Shown here: positions 26,361 to 34,310 of the stretch, piece after piece | Layout of the letters: each line of letters opens with the position of its first letter | How positions within the stretch are numbered: the first letter of the stretch is position 1 | From: JBHFEI01 sp041928815 | GTDB lineage: Bacteria > Pseudomonadota > Alphaproteobacteria > Rhizobiales > Rhizobiaceae | NCBI RefSeq assembly: GCF_041928815.1 | Contig: NZ_JBHFEI010000005.1 | Span: 1-64,000, forward strand | Reading direction: 5' to 3' | DNA: 64,000 nt | The notes under the pieces: generated by a model | Database searches by the model: none | Seen by the model: only the letters and a program-made list of their open reading frames with translations | Told to the model about the DNA's origin: nothing | Made by a program: the position numbers and the translations under genes

Positions 26361-27086
26361 TCAAAGCAGCGGGATATAGTCGTTCTCGCCGGTCTCGACC
26401 AGTTCGTCGACGGCACCTTCCCCGTCCGTCAGCTTCGCATCGCCGAGGCGCGCCTTGGCGGCCTCCGCGCTCTCCACCTCGACGATCCGGTGGTTCTCGA
26501 TGACAAAGAAGGCATTGCAGAAGTTTGAAAGAAGCCGCGGCGTGCTGGTGACGATGAGGAAGCCCGACTGCTTCATCCGCTCGCGCACCAGTTCCTCGCA
26601 CTGTTCGCGGAAGGCCCCGGTTCCGCCGACGACCGCGCTGTCGGCGATGTAGAGGTCGAAGGGGATGGCGTAAGAGGTGGTAAACATCAGCCGCGTGCGC
26701 TGCTCGCGCGTCAGGGCGCCGAAGGGCTTTTCCGTCACCTCCTTGCTGACCTCGGCGAAGTCGCGGATGAAGCGCAGGATCGGCACCGGATCATGCCCGA
26801 AGACGCGGCAGAGGAAGGCGATGTTCTCACGCGCGCTGAGCGAGCCGTTGAAGACGCCGCCGCCGGCGACCGGAAAGGAGATCAGCGCCGAACGGCGCAC
26901 CCGGCCGGCATCCGGCAGGAGCTTGCTGATCGCGAGGTTGACGAGGGTCGACTTGCCGCTGCTCGATGCGCCGAGCACGCCGCTGACCCGGCCTGCGTCG
27001 AACAACGCGCTTGCCTCCTCGAAGACCTTCGTCTTGCGCTTCTTCTCGCGCAGCGTCTTGCCGACATTGACGAATTCGATGCCCAT
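26361..27086 (-). CDS. KpsT-like ABC transporter ATP-binding protein with degenerate catalytic motifs
   Basis: This 241-residue protein aligns in style with capsule exporter ATPases (VFNGSLSARENIAFLCRVFG resembles the KpsT Q-loop region). Walker A is intact (GASSSGKS, 39-46). The signature region reads GALTREQRTRL (123-133) instead of a Ser-Gly-Gly type sequence. After the Walker B Asp149 comes Ser150 rather than the catalytic Glu. The switch-histidine position reads VTST (179-182) rather than VSHS. I confirmed the Walker B and H-loop changes in the nucleotide sequence. It is the only ATPase candidate in the window for the KpsM-like permease. ATG 27086 has AAGG and GAGG sites upstream and starts MGIEFVNVGK. 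Confidence 0.8.
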   Translation of the reverse strand: MGIEFVNVGKTLREKKRKTKVFEEASALFDAGRVSGVLGASSSGKSTLVNLAISKLLPDAGRVRRSALISFPVAGGGVFNGSLSARENIAFLCRVFGHDPVPILRFIRDFAEVSKEVTEKPFGALTREQRTRLMFTTSYAIPFDLYIADSAVVGGTGAFREQCEELVRERMKQSGFLIVTSTPRLLSNFCNAFFVIENHRIVEVESAEAAKARLGDAKLTDGEGAVDELVETGENDYIPLL

Positions 27087-27132
27087 CGCCTTGCCTCGCT
27101 TCTGTCCGGCGCCTTGAGCGCCGCGCCTCACG

Positions 27133-28284
27133 TCAAGTCAGTGCCGCCCGGATCGCCCGGATCCATCCCGGCCCGTCGAGCGGATCGACAAGGACGGTCC
27201 CGTCTCCGGCGATCTCGCGGAACACCGGAATGTCGGAAAGGATGCAGTCGACGCCGAGCGCGCGCGCCTCCAGCACCGGGATGCCGAGCCCCTCGGTGAA
27301 GGAGGGAAAGAGAAGCGCGCGCGCGCCCTTCAGCAGCACCTGAACCTCGTGGTCCGCCAGTCCCGGCATTTCCCGGACGCATCCGCGCAAGGCCTCGCAG
27401 CGGTCGAGCATGTCGACGACGTTCTCGTTTTCCCATCCGCGCTTGCCGACGATGACGAGATAGGGCGGCTCGCCGGCCCGCGCCAGTTCCCGCCAGATAT
27501 TCAGCAGGAGAAGATGATTTTTCCGCGGCTCGATCGTGCCGATCGTGATGAAATAGGGCCGTCCGCCCTCGGCAAGGGCTCGGACCTCGGCCCTTGGCGG
27601 TGCCGCGGCGACCGCTCCGGCGACGAGATCGGGAATGATGACCTCGATGCCGTCGAGCGCGATCGCCTTGCGCGCGGCGAAGGCGGCGAAGCGACGGGCC
27701 GTGTCGTGGGAATTGGCGACGACGACGAGCGGCCTTTCCGTCACCTCGTCGAGATAGGCGGTGAACTGCGCCTGCGTCTGCGGCCGCTGATACTCCGGAT
27801 ACTCGATCGGGATCAGGTCGTGGATATAGACGAGCCGCCGCATCCGGCCGGAAGGGTCGAGGCTGCGCAGGCCGCCGCGCAGGCGCCCCAGCCCGGAATG
27901 GGAGGCGACGACATAGGTCGTGTCGGACAGCGCGGCCGCATCGGGGCGTTTGCCGAGGCGCGCGCGCGCCGCGTGCCCGAGAAAGGCGACAAGCCCCGAC
28001 CGCCGCCGCGCGGCCGGCCGCGCCGTGCCGGTGGTCCAGGCCGCATCCATCCGGCGGAGAAGGGCGACCGAGGCCGCGCGCGGCAGCATGCACCAGCCAT
28101 GCAGGCCGGCATGGACGAAATCGCAGGCATCGCCGAACCGCGCGACGAGATCGAGGGCGATGGCAAGGTCGATACGGTCGACGCCCGTCGCGAACGCATT
28201 GTGGCGGCAGCGATAGAGGCGCGATATGTCGAAGATCACCCGTCCGGTCGCAATCGGCACCGGCGCCATCACCATGCGGTACAC
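27133..28284 (-). CDS. GT4-family glycosyltransferase
   Basis: This 383-residue GT-B enzyme has LVYIHDLIPIEYPEYQ, YFITIGTIEPRKNHLLLLNIW and the sugar-nucleotide motif FTEGLGIPVLEARALG. The GTG at 28284 has a well-placed GAGGG site six bases upstream. In-frame ATGs follow at 28275 and 28269 but have no site. It is the first gene of a minus-strand group (GT4, KpsT-like, uncharacterised protein) and is divergent from the pyruvyl transferase pair. Specificity is unknown. Confidence 0.85.
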   Translation of the reverse strand: MYRMVMAPVPIATGRVIFDISRLYRCRHNAFATGVDRIDLAIALDLVARFGDACDFVHAGLHGWCMLPRAASVALLRRMDAAWTTGTARPAARRRSGLVAFLGHAARARLGKRPDAAALSDTTYVVASHSGLGRLRGGLRSLDPSGRMRRLVYIHDLIPIEYPEYQRPQTQAQFTAYLDEVTERPLVVVANSHDTARRFAAFAARKAIALDGIEVIIPDLVAGAVAAAPPRAEVRALAEGGRPYFITIGTIEPRKNHLLLLNIWRELARAGEPPYLVIVGKRGWENENVVDMLDRCEALRGCVREMPGLADHEVQVLLKGARALLFPSFTEGLGIPVLEARALGVDCILSDIPVFREIAGDGTVLVDPLDGPGWIRAIRAALT

Positions 28285-28593
28285 GCGTCGCCCTCGATTC
28301 TCGCGCTGACATGCGCCTGCTCGCCGTCGCGCGGCAGCGAAAACGCCTCCGCGCCGGCCTCCGTTTCCCTCTGCGTCCGTTGCCCGGGCGCGTCAAGGGC
28401 TTTCCGCGCGGGAGGGCCTCGCCCTCCCCGAAGCCTAAACCGTTCGACATTCGCGCAATCCGGCGCTATAGGGCGTGCCGGCAATCTTCGGTCGGACCGC
28501 GCAGGGGCGCGGAACGGCCTGCGCCGCCGGACAACCGGTCTCCGGCGGCGACAAGACGTGAGAGACCGGGTAAACCGCAAGGATCAACGCCCT
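28285..28593. other. 309-base divergent intergenic region
   Basis: It separates a GT4 gene (minus) from the pyruvyl transferase genes (plus). It holds a promoter-like pair for the plus strand (28443-28471) and several GC-rich inverted repeats (for example around 28408-28430 and 28530-28550). No coding frame with a ribosome site was seen. Confidence 0.5.
28443..28471 (+). promoter_or_regulatory. Probable promoter for the pyruvyl transferase pair
   Basis: TTCGAC and CTATAG are separated by exactly 17 bases, close to the rhizobial housekeeping consensus CTTGAC-N17-CTATAT. The predicted leader is about 115 bases. Confidence 0.42.
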
Positions 28594-29673
28594 TTGTCCA
28601 AAGAGCTGATTGACATCGTGTCGTCGACGGGCACCATTCCCCTGTCCTGGGTCACGACGAATGGCAGCGCGAACTATCTCAATCTCGGCGACGCGCTGTC
28701 ACCGGTGATCGTGTCGATGCTGAGCGGCCTGCCCGTCCGGCACGTCAACGCGAAATCGGACAGCGTGCGCATGGCGGCGGTCGGGACGATCGGCCAGATG
28801 TTCGCCGGCGGCGACGTCTCCTTCTGGGGCACCGGCACCTCGCCGCACAAGAACCCGAACCAGCACACCGAGGAGAAGGTTCTCTACACCCGGCCGGCCG
28901 ACACCCGGATCACCGCCTATGCGACCCGGGGCCCGTTCAGCCGCCGCATCCTCGCGCCCGACGCCACCAACCCGGCCGTCTATGGCGATCCGCTCTGGCT
29001 GCTGCCGCGCTTCCATGACGCGCCGAAGGAAAAGACGCACGATCTCGGCGTCATCCTCCACCTCTCCGAACTCGACGACCGGGCCTACGACGCCCATCCG
29101 AAGGACGATTCGAAGCGTCACCGCATTCCGGCCGACCTCGCCGGATCGGTCAAGCTGATCAATACGGTGACGCCGGTGACGATTGCCGCGCTGCGCGAGC
29201 GGCTCGACGAGATCCTCGCCTGCAAGCGCATCGTCTCGACCAGCCTGCACGGCATGGTGTTTGCGGAAAGCTACGGTATTCCCTGCCTCTATTTCTCGCC
29301 GCGCTCGCGCCAGGCCGGTCTCGGCCGGATCGAACTCGAAGCCGAAGAAGGTCTCGACCTGCGCTTCGTCGATCTCTATGGCGGCCTCGGCGAGACGGTG
29401 CTCGACGTCTGGTACCAGCCGCGCCGCGAGGAGACCGACTGGGACGCGCTGATCCGCGCCATCGATGCGACCTGGCGGCCGAAGGTGCTGGACGAGGAAC
29501 GGCTGATCGACAGCTTCCCGCTGCCGCTCGCGCCGCTGTCCAAGGGTGAGACCGGCAGCGCTTTCGACCATGCCGTCATCGGCGCGCTCCCGACGCGCAA
29601 GAAGACGGTCGTCGAGGCGCAGATCACCAGCGACGGCATCCTGCCGAGACTGTGGCGCAAGCTGACCCGCTAG
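28594..29673 (+). CDS. Polysaccharide pyruvyl transferase family protein (first of tandem pair)
   Basis: This 359-residue member of the pyruvyl transferase family (PF04230 type) has NYLNLGDALSPVIVSMLSG, the VGTIGQMF and FWGTGTS motifs, YGDPLWLLP and the signature SLHGMVFAESYGIPC. It would transfer pyruvate from phosphoenolpyruvate to a sugar of the polymer or its lipid-linked unit. The start is a TTG at 28594 with AAGGA ten bases upstream; a GTG at 28618 is an alternative. The next gene is a paralogue with the same motifs, 91 bases downstream. Confidence 0.83.
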   Translation: MSKELIDIVSSTGTIPLSWVTTNGSANYLNLGDALSPVIVSMLSGLPVRHVNAKSDSVRMAAVGTIGQMFAGGDVSFWGTGTSPHKNPNQHTEEKVLYTRPADTRITAYATRGPFSRRILAPDATNPAVYGDPLWLLPRFHDAPKEKTHDLGVILHLSELDDRAYDAHPKDDSKRHRIPADLAGSVKLINTVTPVTIAALRERLDEILACKRIVSTSLHGMVFAESYGIPCLYFSPRSRQAGLGRIELEAEEGLDLRFVDLYGGLGETVLDVWYQPRREETDWDALIRAIDATWRPKVLDEERLIDSFPLPLAPLSKGETGSAFDHAVIGALPTRKKTVVEAQITSDGILPRLWRKLTR

Positions 29674-29764
29674 CGGCGCGGCCGGCGCGGCAGGGCGGGC
29701 ATTGGCACCGCCCTTTGCGCGGACACCGTGCATTTCCGAACGACAGGCCCCCAAGGAGACCAGT

Positions 29765-30808
29765 GTGGTATTTGCCAGGGCGAGAGAATTCTTCCGCGTT
29801 CACAAGACGCCCGCGCTCGGCTGCGTGAAGGCGGAGGAGGACGGTTCCGCGCCTTCCATCCGGCTGTCCTGGGTCTGGACCACCGCGCAGCATCCGGACG
29901 TCAATCTCGGCGACGCCTTGAGCGCGGTGATGGTCTCCGCCATCGCCGGCCTGCCGGTGGAGCGCGCCTCCTTCGGCCAGAAGGCCGAGCGGCTCGCGGC
30001 GGTCGGCACGATCGGCCATGCCCAGCACAACGGCATCGTGCATTTTTGGGGGACGGGCTTCGATCTCAAGCGCGACTGGCACGGGGCCCTGACGGGCTAC
30101 CGCGTGCCGGCGGACACGGAGCTGCGCATCCATGCGGTGCGCGGCCGCCAGACCGGCCAGTACCTGCGCGGGCTCGGCCTCGACGTGCCCGAGATCTATG
30201 GCGACCCGGTCTGGTTCCTGCCGCGCCTCTTTCCTTTTCACGACCTCGGGAAGGATCGGGAGCTCGGCGTCATCGTCCACATCTCCGAACTCGACGAGGC
30301 GACGGCGGCGGGACGGGTCAAGGCGTCGCTGGTGCGCTACGGACTGCCGGCGGAGCTTGCCGCATCGATCCGCATCATCAACACCTATGCGCCCGCGAGC
30401 ATGGCGGCGATGGAGGCGAAGATCGCCGAGATCGTTTCCTGTCGCCGCATCCTGTCGACCAGCCTGCACGGCCTGGTCATCGCCGAGACCTACGGCATCC
30501 CCTGTGCCTGGTTCGCCACATATGCCGGACAATCCGGCTATTTCGCCAATGACGGCGACCGGCCGATCGACCACCGCATGATCGATTTCTACGGCGGTGC
30601 CGACCGCGAGGCGGTGCTCACCTACTGCCAGCCGTTGCACCAGCCGACCGACTGGGACGACGCCATCTCCTTCATCGACCAGAACTGGACGCCGCTCGAC
30701 TATGACGGAAAGGCGCTGTTCGACGCATTCCCGCTGAAGCGGGCGGTACGTTTCTCGCAGAAAGTGTGGCGCCGGAAGCCGGAGCTTCTGGAAAACAATC
30801 CCTATTGA
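29765..30808 (+). CDS. Polysaccharide pyruvyl transferase family protein (second of tandem pair)
   Basis: This 347-residue protein is a paralogue of the upstream gene. Equivalent motifs are VNLGDALSAVMVSAIAGLP, VGTIGHA, FWGTGFD, YGDPVWFLP, VHISELD and SLHGLVIAETYGIPC. The GTG at 29765 has a textbook AAGGAG site six bases upstream. The two proteins differ in the middle and at the C-terminus, so they probably act on different residues rather than being redundant. It is probably co-transcribed with the first copy. Confidence 0.85.
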   Translation: MVFARAREFFRVHKTPALGCVKAEEDGSAPSIRLSWVWTTAQHPDVNLGDALSAVMVSAIAGLPVERASFGQKAERLAAVGTIGHAQHNGIVHFWGTGFDLKRDWHGALTGYRVPADTELRIHAVRGRQTGQYLRGLGLDVPEIYGDPVWFLPRLFPFHDLGKDRELGVIVHISELDEATAAGRVKASLVRYGLPAELAASIRIINTYAPASMAAMEAKIAEIVSCRRILSTSLHGLVIAETYGIPCAWFATYAGQSGYFANDGDRPIDHRMIDFYGGADREAVLTYCQPLHQPTDWDDAISFIDQNWTPLDYDGKALFDAFPLKRAVRFSQKVWRRKPELLENNPY

Positions 30809-31121
30809 TCAATAAATTGCGGATGTTTGCTCACGTTGCCCCTTCAAGGGGCGCATCGCCGCCGGACGGTAAGTTTTCGTCAACCAGCCCGGGCCTATGC
30901 TCCCGCCGGCTCCGCTGCATACGCGCATCTTCGGGTTGCATATCCGGATGGCACGTGACGGCAGGGCTGCGGTCCGCGCTCCTGCGTCGCGCGGACGCAT
31001 CGGCAAGGGCGCGGCGGATCACCGATTGTCGGGCTCGCGATTTTGTTATATCCCACCCCGAACCGTGGCGCGGGGCCGGGCGAGTTCCACGCCGCGCGCA
31101 GGATGGGCAGTAGGACGTTTG
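30809..31121. other. 313-base intergenic region before the export lipoprotein gene
   Basis: A GCCCC/GGGGC hairpin without T run lies shortly after the pyruvyl transferase stop (about 30838-30852). A weak promoter-like pair, TTGTCG (31026) and TATATC (31047) with 15-base spacing, lies about 70 bases before the lipoprotein ATG. The open frame through this interval has no ribosome site and is unlikely to be coding. Confidence 0.45.
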
Positions 31122-32279
31122 ATGCGATACAGAACATATCTGCGTGGGTCGTGCCTCGTGCTGACCTGTCTGGCCCTGACCTCCTGCAACGCCCTGCCGA
31201 GCTCCGGCCCGAGCGTCGGCAAGATTCTCGAAGTCTCCAAGGAGGCCTATGCGCCCTATACGCTGATCGAGGTCACCGCGCCGCTCATCAACATGATGTC
31301 GGGGCGCGGCCAGGTTCAGCTTTTCTCCGCCTTCGGCAATGCCCGCAAGAAAAGCTCGTCGCGGATCGGCATCGGCGACACGATCGTCGTCTCGATCTGG
31401 GAGGCCTCGAGCGAGGGCCTGTTCGCCTCCGCCGTCGGCGGCCGCGGCGGCGGCGCGATGGTGCCGGAACAGCCGGTCTCGGAGAACGGCACGATCACCG
31501 TCCCCTATGCCGGAACGATCACCGTCGTCGGCAAGACGCCGGGCGAGGTCAAGGCGCAGGTGGAGAAGGCGCTGCAGGGCATGGCGGTCGAGCCGCAGGT
31601 GCTGATCAGCGTCATCAAGAACCTGTCGAACACCGTCACCGTCACCGGCGAGGTGGCCAATAGCGGCCGGATTCCGCTGTCGGCGCGCGGCGAGAAGCTT
31701 CTCGACATCATCGCGATCGCCGGCGGGCCGCGCAAGGATGCGCATGAACTCGCCGTGCAGATCTCGCGCGGCAACCGCACCGAGACGATCCCGATGGAGC
31801 GCCTCGTCTCCGATCCGCGCGAGAACATCTACGTGCAGCCGGACGACGTCATCGCGCTGATTCGCCAGCCGCGCAGCTTCACGGTGTTCGGCGCCTCAAC
31901 CTCGAACGAATCGGTCCAGTTCGACGAATCGCGGCTCTACCTCAACCAGGCGCTCGCCAAGGTCGGCGGCCTCAACGACGAACGCGCCAACGCCAAGGGC
32001 GTGTTCATCTATCGCTCCGAGCCGGTCGACCTCGTGCGCAGGCTCTTCCCCGGCAAGCCGATCCAGTCCAATGACGGCCTCGCCAACGTCATCTACCAGA
32101 TCGACCTCAAGGATCCGAACGGCTTCTTCCTGCTGAAGAGCTTCGAGATCTACAACAGCGACCTGATCTACATCGCCAATTCGTCGCTGGCCGAGGTGCG
32201 CAAGTTCGCAACCCTCGTCTCCTCGACGGCGGCGCCGGTCGCCCAGGCGGCCTCGATCAACAATACGCTGAGCCGCTGA
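31122..32279 (+). CDS. KpsD/Wza-family outer-membrane polysaccharide export lipoprotein
   Basis: This 385-residue protein has a lipoprotein signal peptide with lipobox LTSC (Cys22), so it should be anchored in the outer membrane. It has the polysaccharide export domain (RIGIGDTIVVSIWEASSEG, VSENGTITVPYAGTITVVGKTPGEV) and then SLBB-type units (NTVTVTGEVANSGRIPLS, ARSFTVFGAS-like RSFTVFGAS). It would form the outer-membrane channel of the exporter together with the KpsE-like protein at 9598. ATG 31122 has AGGA seven bases upstream. An inverted repeat TGACGGC/GCCGTCA (32277-32283, 32328-32334) begins at its stop codon but has no T run. Confidence 0.9.
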   Translation: MRYRTYLRGSCLVLTCLALTSCNALPSSGPSVGKILEVSKEAYAPYTLIEVTAPLINMMSGRGQVQLFSAFGNARKKSSSRIGIGDTIVVSIWEASSEGLFASAVGGRGGGAMVPEQPVSENGTITVPYAGTITVVGKTPGEVKAQVEKALQGMAVEPQVLISVIKNLSNTVTVTGEVANSGRIPLSARGEKLLDIIAIAGGPRKDAHELAVQISRGNRTETIPMERLVSDPRENIYVQPDDVIALIRQPRSFTVFGASTSNESVQFDESRLYLNQALAKVGGLNDERANAKGVFIYRSEPVDLVRRLFPGKPIQSNDGLANVIYQIDLKDPNGFFLLKSFEIYNSDLIYIANSSLAEVRKFATLVSSTAAPVAQAASINNTLSR

Positions 32280-32581
32280 CGGCGATCCCCGCCGAAGGAC
32301 CGCGGGATGCCCCGACCGCCGGGGGCTGCCGTCAGGCGCCCGGAAATTCTACCCGTTGCAACCCTGACGACCTGAATCAGGATTGCCAAGTTTCAGCGTT
32401 TCATGCATGATCCTTAACGAAATGTTAAAGACATACCGCACAGTCGCGACGTCGCGTTAACGATTCAATGTTTAATGAATTGCAGTTTCAGGGAAGGATT
32501 GTCCGTCCTTCACGCCCGGCATGACAGCTCTGCGAGATCGACCGTGACAACACATCGAACCATCAGGAAGGATGCAGGGCT
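32280..32581. other. 302-base intergenic region with an AT-rich dyad-dense core
   Basis: The segment 32385-32490 is clearly AT-richer than the surroundings. It contains TCATGCATGA (32401-32410), TTAAC-gaaat-GTTAA (32414-32428), GTCGCGAC (32443-32450) and ATTCA/TGAAT (32463-32467, 32476-32480). It lies ahead of a small membrane-protein gene and looks like a control region; the protein or proteins that bind are unknown. Confidence 0.5.
32401..32428. promoter_or_regulatory. Cluster of two perfect dyads (candidate operators)
   Basis: TCATGCATGA is a 10-base palindrome. Four bases later TTAAC-gaaat-GTTAA is a perfect 5-5-5 dyad that also satisfies T-N11-A. Both lie in the AT-rich core between the export lipoprotein gene and the small membrane-protein gene. 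Confidence 0.4.
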
Positions 32582-32791
32582 GTGACAGCGTCGACGATCC
32601 TGTTGCTGGCCTATGCGATGGTGACCATCTTCTTTCTTCTGCGGACGCATGAAGAGGGCGAGATCAGCGGCGCCGGCTGGGACCGCTCCCGGATTGCCGG
32701 GCTCATGGCCTGTGTCGCATGGCCCGTCGTGCTGGTCGTCGTCGCGGCGGTCGTGTTTCGCGCCTCGAGATCTACGCGCGTCTCTGCCTGA
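32582..32791 (+). CDS. Small two-segment membrane protein
   Basis: This 69-residue protein has two clear hydrophobic segments (about 4-20, ILLLAYAMVTIFFLL, and 40-59, GLMACVAWPVVLVVVAAVVF) joined by a short charged loop. The GTG start at 32582 is preceded by GGAAGGA about nine bases upstream, and an AT-rich, dyad-containing region lies before it. The family is not recognised. Its position beside the capsule export genes suggests, but does not show, a role in envelope or polysaccharide control. Confidence 0.5.
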   Translation: MTASTILLLAYAMVTIFFLLRTHEEGEISGAGWDRSRIAGLMACVAWPVVLVVVAAVVFRASRSTRVSA

Positions 32792-32950
32792 CATCTGAGC
32801 GCGCTTCTCCGCGAGGACACGGACGGATCTGGGAGAGGGCTTGCGCGCCTGACGCAGGCGGACGGGCGTATCGCCGCGACTGTCGGTCGCCGGAACATTT
32901 TTTCTGATCACCGGCTCACCGAACGTGCTGCAGCCTCTCGTTCCGGCTGC

Positions 32951-32996
32951 AGTGCTTGACGCCGGAGGCCATCCCGCGTCGGCTGGAAATACGCTC
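32951..32996 (-). repeat. Dispersed repeat, diverged copy 6 (reverse orientation)
   Basis: Reading the minus strand, gagcgtatttccagccgacg followed by cgggatgg matches the first half of the family with several changes. It directly follows copy 5 on the same strand. Confidence 0.4.
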
Positions 32997-33008
32997 TCCT
33001 CCTGCTCC

Positions 33009-33056
33009 TGTCGCATCGTCCGACGCAAAAGCGATTCCGCTTCGGCTGGAGATGCT
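33009..33056 (-). repeat. Dispersed repeat, copy 5 (reverse orientation)
   Basis: On the minus strand it reads agcatctccagccgaagcgg then aatcgcttttgcgtcggac and gatgcgaca. This is a near match to the first half of the copies at 145 and 54351. The second, stem-forming half is not clearly kept. Confidence 0.6.
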
Positions 33057-33341
33057 TGATGCCGCCGCGACTGCAGCCGGATTCCTCCCGTTCCGCCACG
33101 CTCTTTCCTTGATTGACTGCCTTATTCTGCCTGTCCGCCGGCGGCGGCGATAGCGCCCGGGGCGTCGCAGCGGCAAATGCCGCGGCGGCCGCCATGAAAC
33201 CGGCGTGACAGCCTTGCGTGCCGTTGCCGGGTGCGGGAAGAAAAGCATGAGATGTCGGGCGGCGATGCGAAGGCCGCGCGCCCGGCAAGACGGATCGCCC
33301 GGCGCGAGCCTGCGCGGAACGAGGGTGCGGGCGCAGGGCGG

Positions 33342-34310
33342 ATGCCGACGGAGATGAATCGCAAGACGGGGAGCAGAGCGGGGGTCGGCTTTTTCCTGGC
33401 GGTGACGGCGGCCGTCTTCGCCGGCATCGCGGCCACGTTTCTGCTGGCCAACGACCTGAAGAACCTGCGGGTCGTTGCCGCTCGCCTCGGCTATCCGCTG
33501 CCGGAGACGCGACCGATCCCCGCCGAGGCGCCCGTTTCCGCCCTGCCGGAACCGCAACGGCATCGCGAGCCGCAACAGGTGCTGCTGCCTGCCTCCCTCC
33601 TCGCCGACATGAACGCGCCGGCCCAGGCCTTCACCCGCATGATCCGGAAGGACCCGGAAGCACTGTGCCGGTCGCTGTCAGGCCTCGGCCTTGGCGCGAT
33701 GAGTTGGTCGACCAGCCCCTTCGATCACACATCCTGGGAATGCTATGCCCTTCGGGAGCAGGGACAACCGCTCGAGGAGGACAAGGCGCCGTCGTCGATC
33801 TTCGTCGCACTGCGCGGCGACGGCGAGAACCGTGCCGCGTCCTTCCGCTTCAAGCTCAACATCGAGGATCCGGCCGACCGGACGCGGCTGACCGACGAGG
33901 CGGCGACGGTCGCCGCCACCATGCTCGGCATCCTCGGATGGCAGGACGACGGAACGATGGAACGTCGCATCCGCGCGCTGGAGCCCTTCGATATCCGCCA
34001 GTTCGGCAGCCGCGCCCAGTTCAAGCGGGAATTCGGCCCGGCCGAGCGCTACAACTTCCATCTCAGCCGCGACCGCCAGACAGCGAAGCGCTCCGACTTC
34101 TTCGATCCGGACCGCTGGCTGCCCGTCGCCTTCGACGCGCCGCCGACGCCCGGCCATGTCCGGCAGGCGCCGCCTAGGGACGTATCGAAAGTGGTGAAGG
34201 GCGGGCGCCTCGGACCGGCGACCCGACCGTTGGAGGACCGAGAGGCGTCGTCGATCGCATCCCGCGATGCCGGCGCCGGAGGCGACGACCGCGACCCGGA
34301 ACGCCGGTAG
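33342..34310 (+). CDS. Membrane-anchored protein of unknown function
   Basis: This 322-residue protein has one N-terminal membrane segment (about 15-34, FFLAVTAAVFAGIAATFLLA) and a large, probably periplasmic, domain (FDHTSWECYALRE, SSIFVALRGDGENRAASFRFKLNIEDP, ILGWQDDG). The C-terminus is disordered and charged. The family is not recognised with confidence; similar proteins occur in rhizobia near polysaccharide genes, possibly a DUF6030-type family. The ATG at 33342 follows a G-rich AGGGCGG stretch. Earlier in-frame starts (GTG 33231, ATG 33252) would add a basic extension and are less likely. Confidence 0.65.
   Translation: MPTEMNRKTGSRAGVGFFLAVTAAVFAGIAATFLLANDLKNLRVVAARLGYPLPETRPIPAEAPVSALPEPQRHREPQQVLLPASLLADMNAPAQAFTRMIRKDPEALCRSLSGLGLGAMSWSTSPFDHTSWECYALREQGQPLEEDKAPSSIFVALRGDGENRAASFRFKLNIEDPADRTRLTDEAATVAATMLGILGWQDDGTMERRIRALEPFDIRQFGSRAQFKREFGPAERYNFHLSRDRQTAKRSDFFDPDRWLPVAFDAPPTPGHVRQAPPRDVSKVVKGGRLGPATRPLEDREASSIASRDAGAGGDDRDPERR

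Larger units (their letters stand above)
32792..33341. other. 550-base interval without a confident gene, containing two reversed repeat copies
   Basis: It contains a CTGCAGCC/GGCTGCAG hairpin (about 32934-32952) and two diverged minus-strand copies of the dispersed repeat (32951-32996, 33009-33056). The coding frame at its right end is upstream of my chosen start for the next gene. Other open frames are arginine-rich and lack ribosome sites. Confidence 0.5.
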
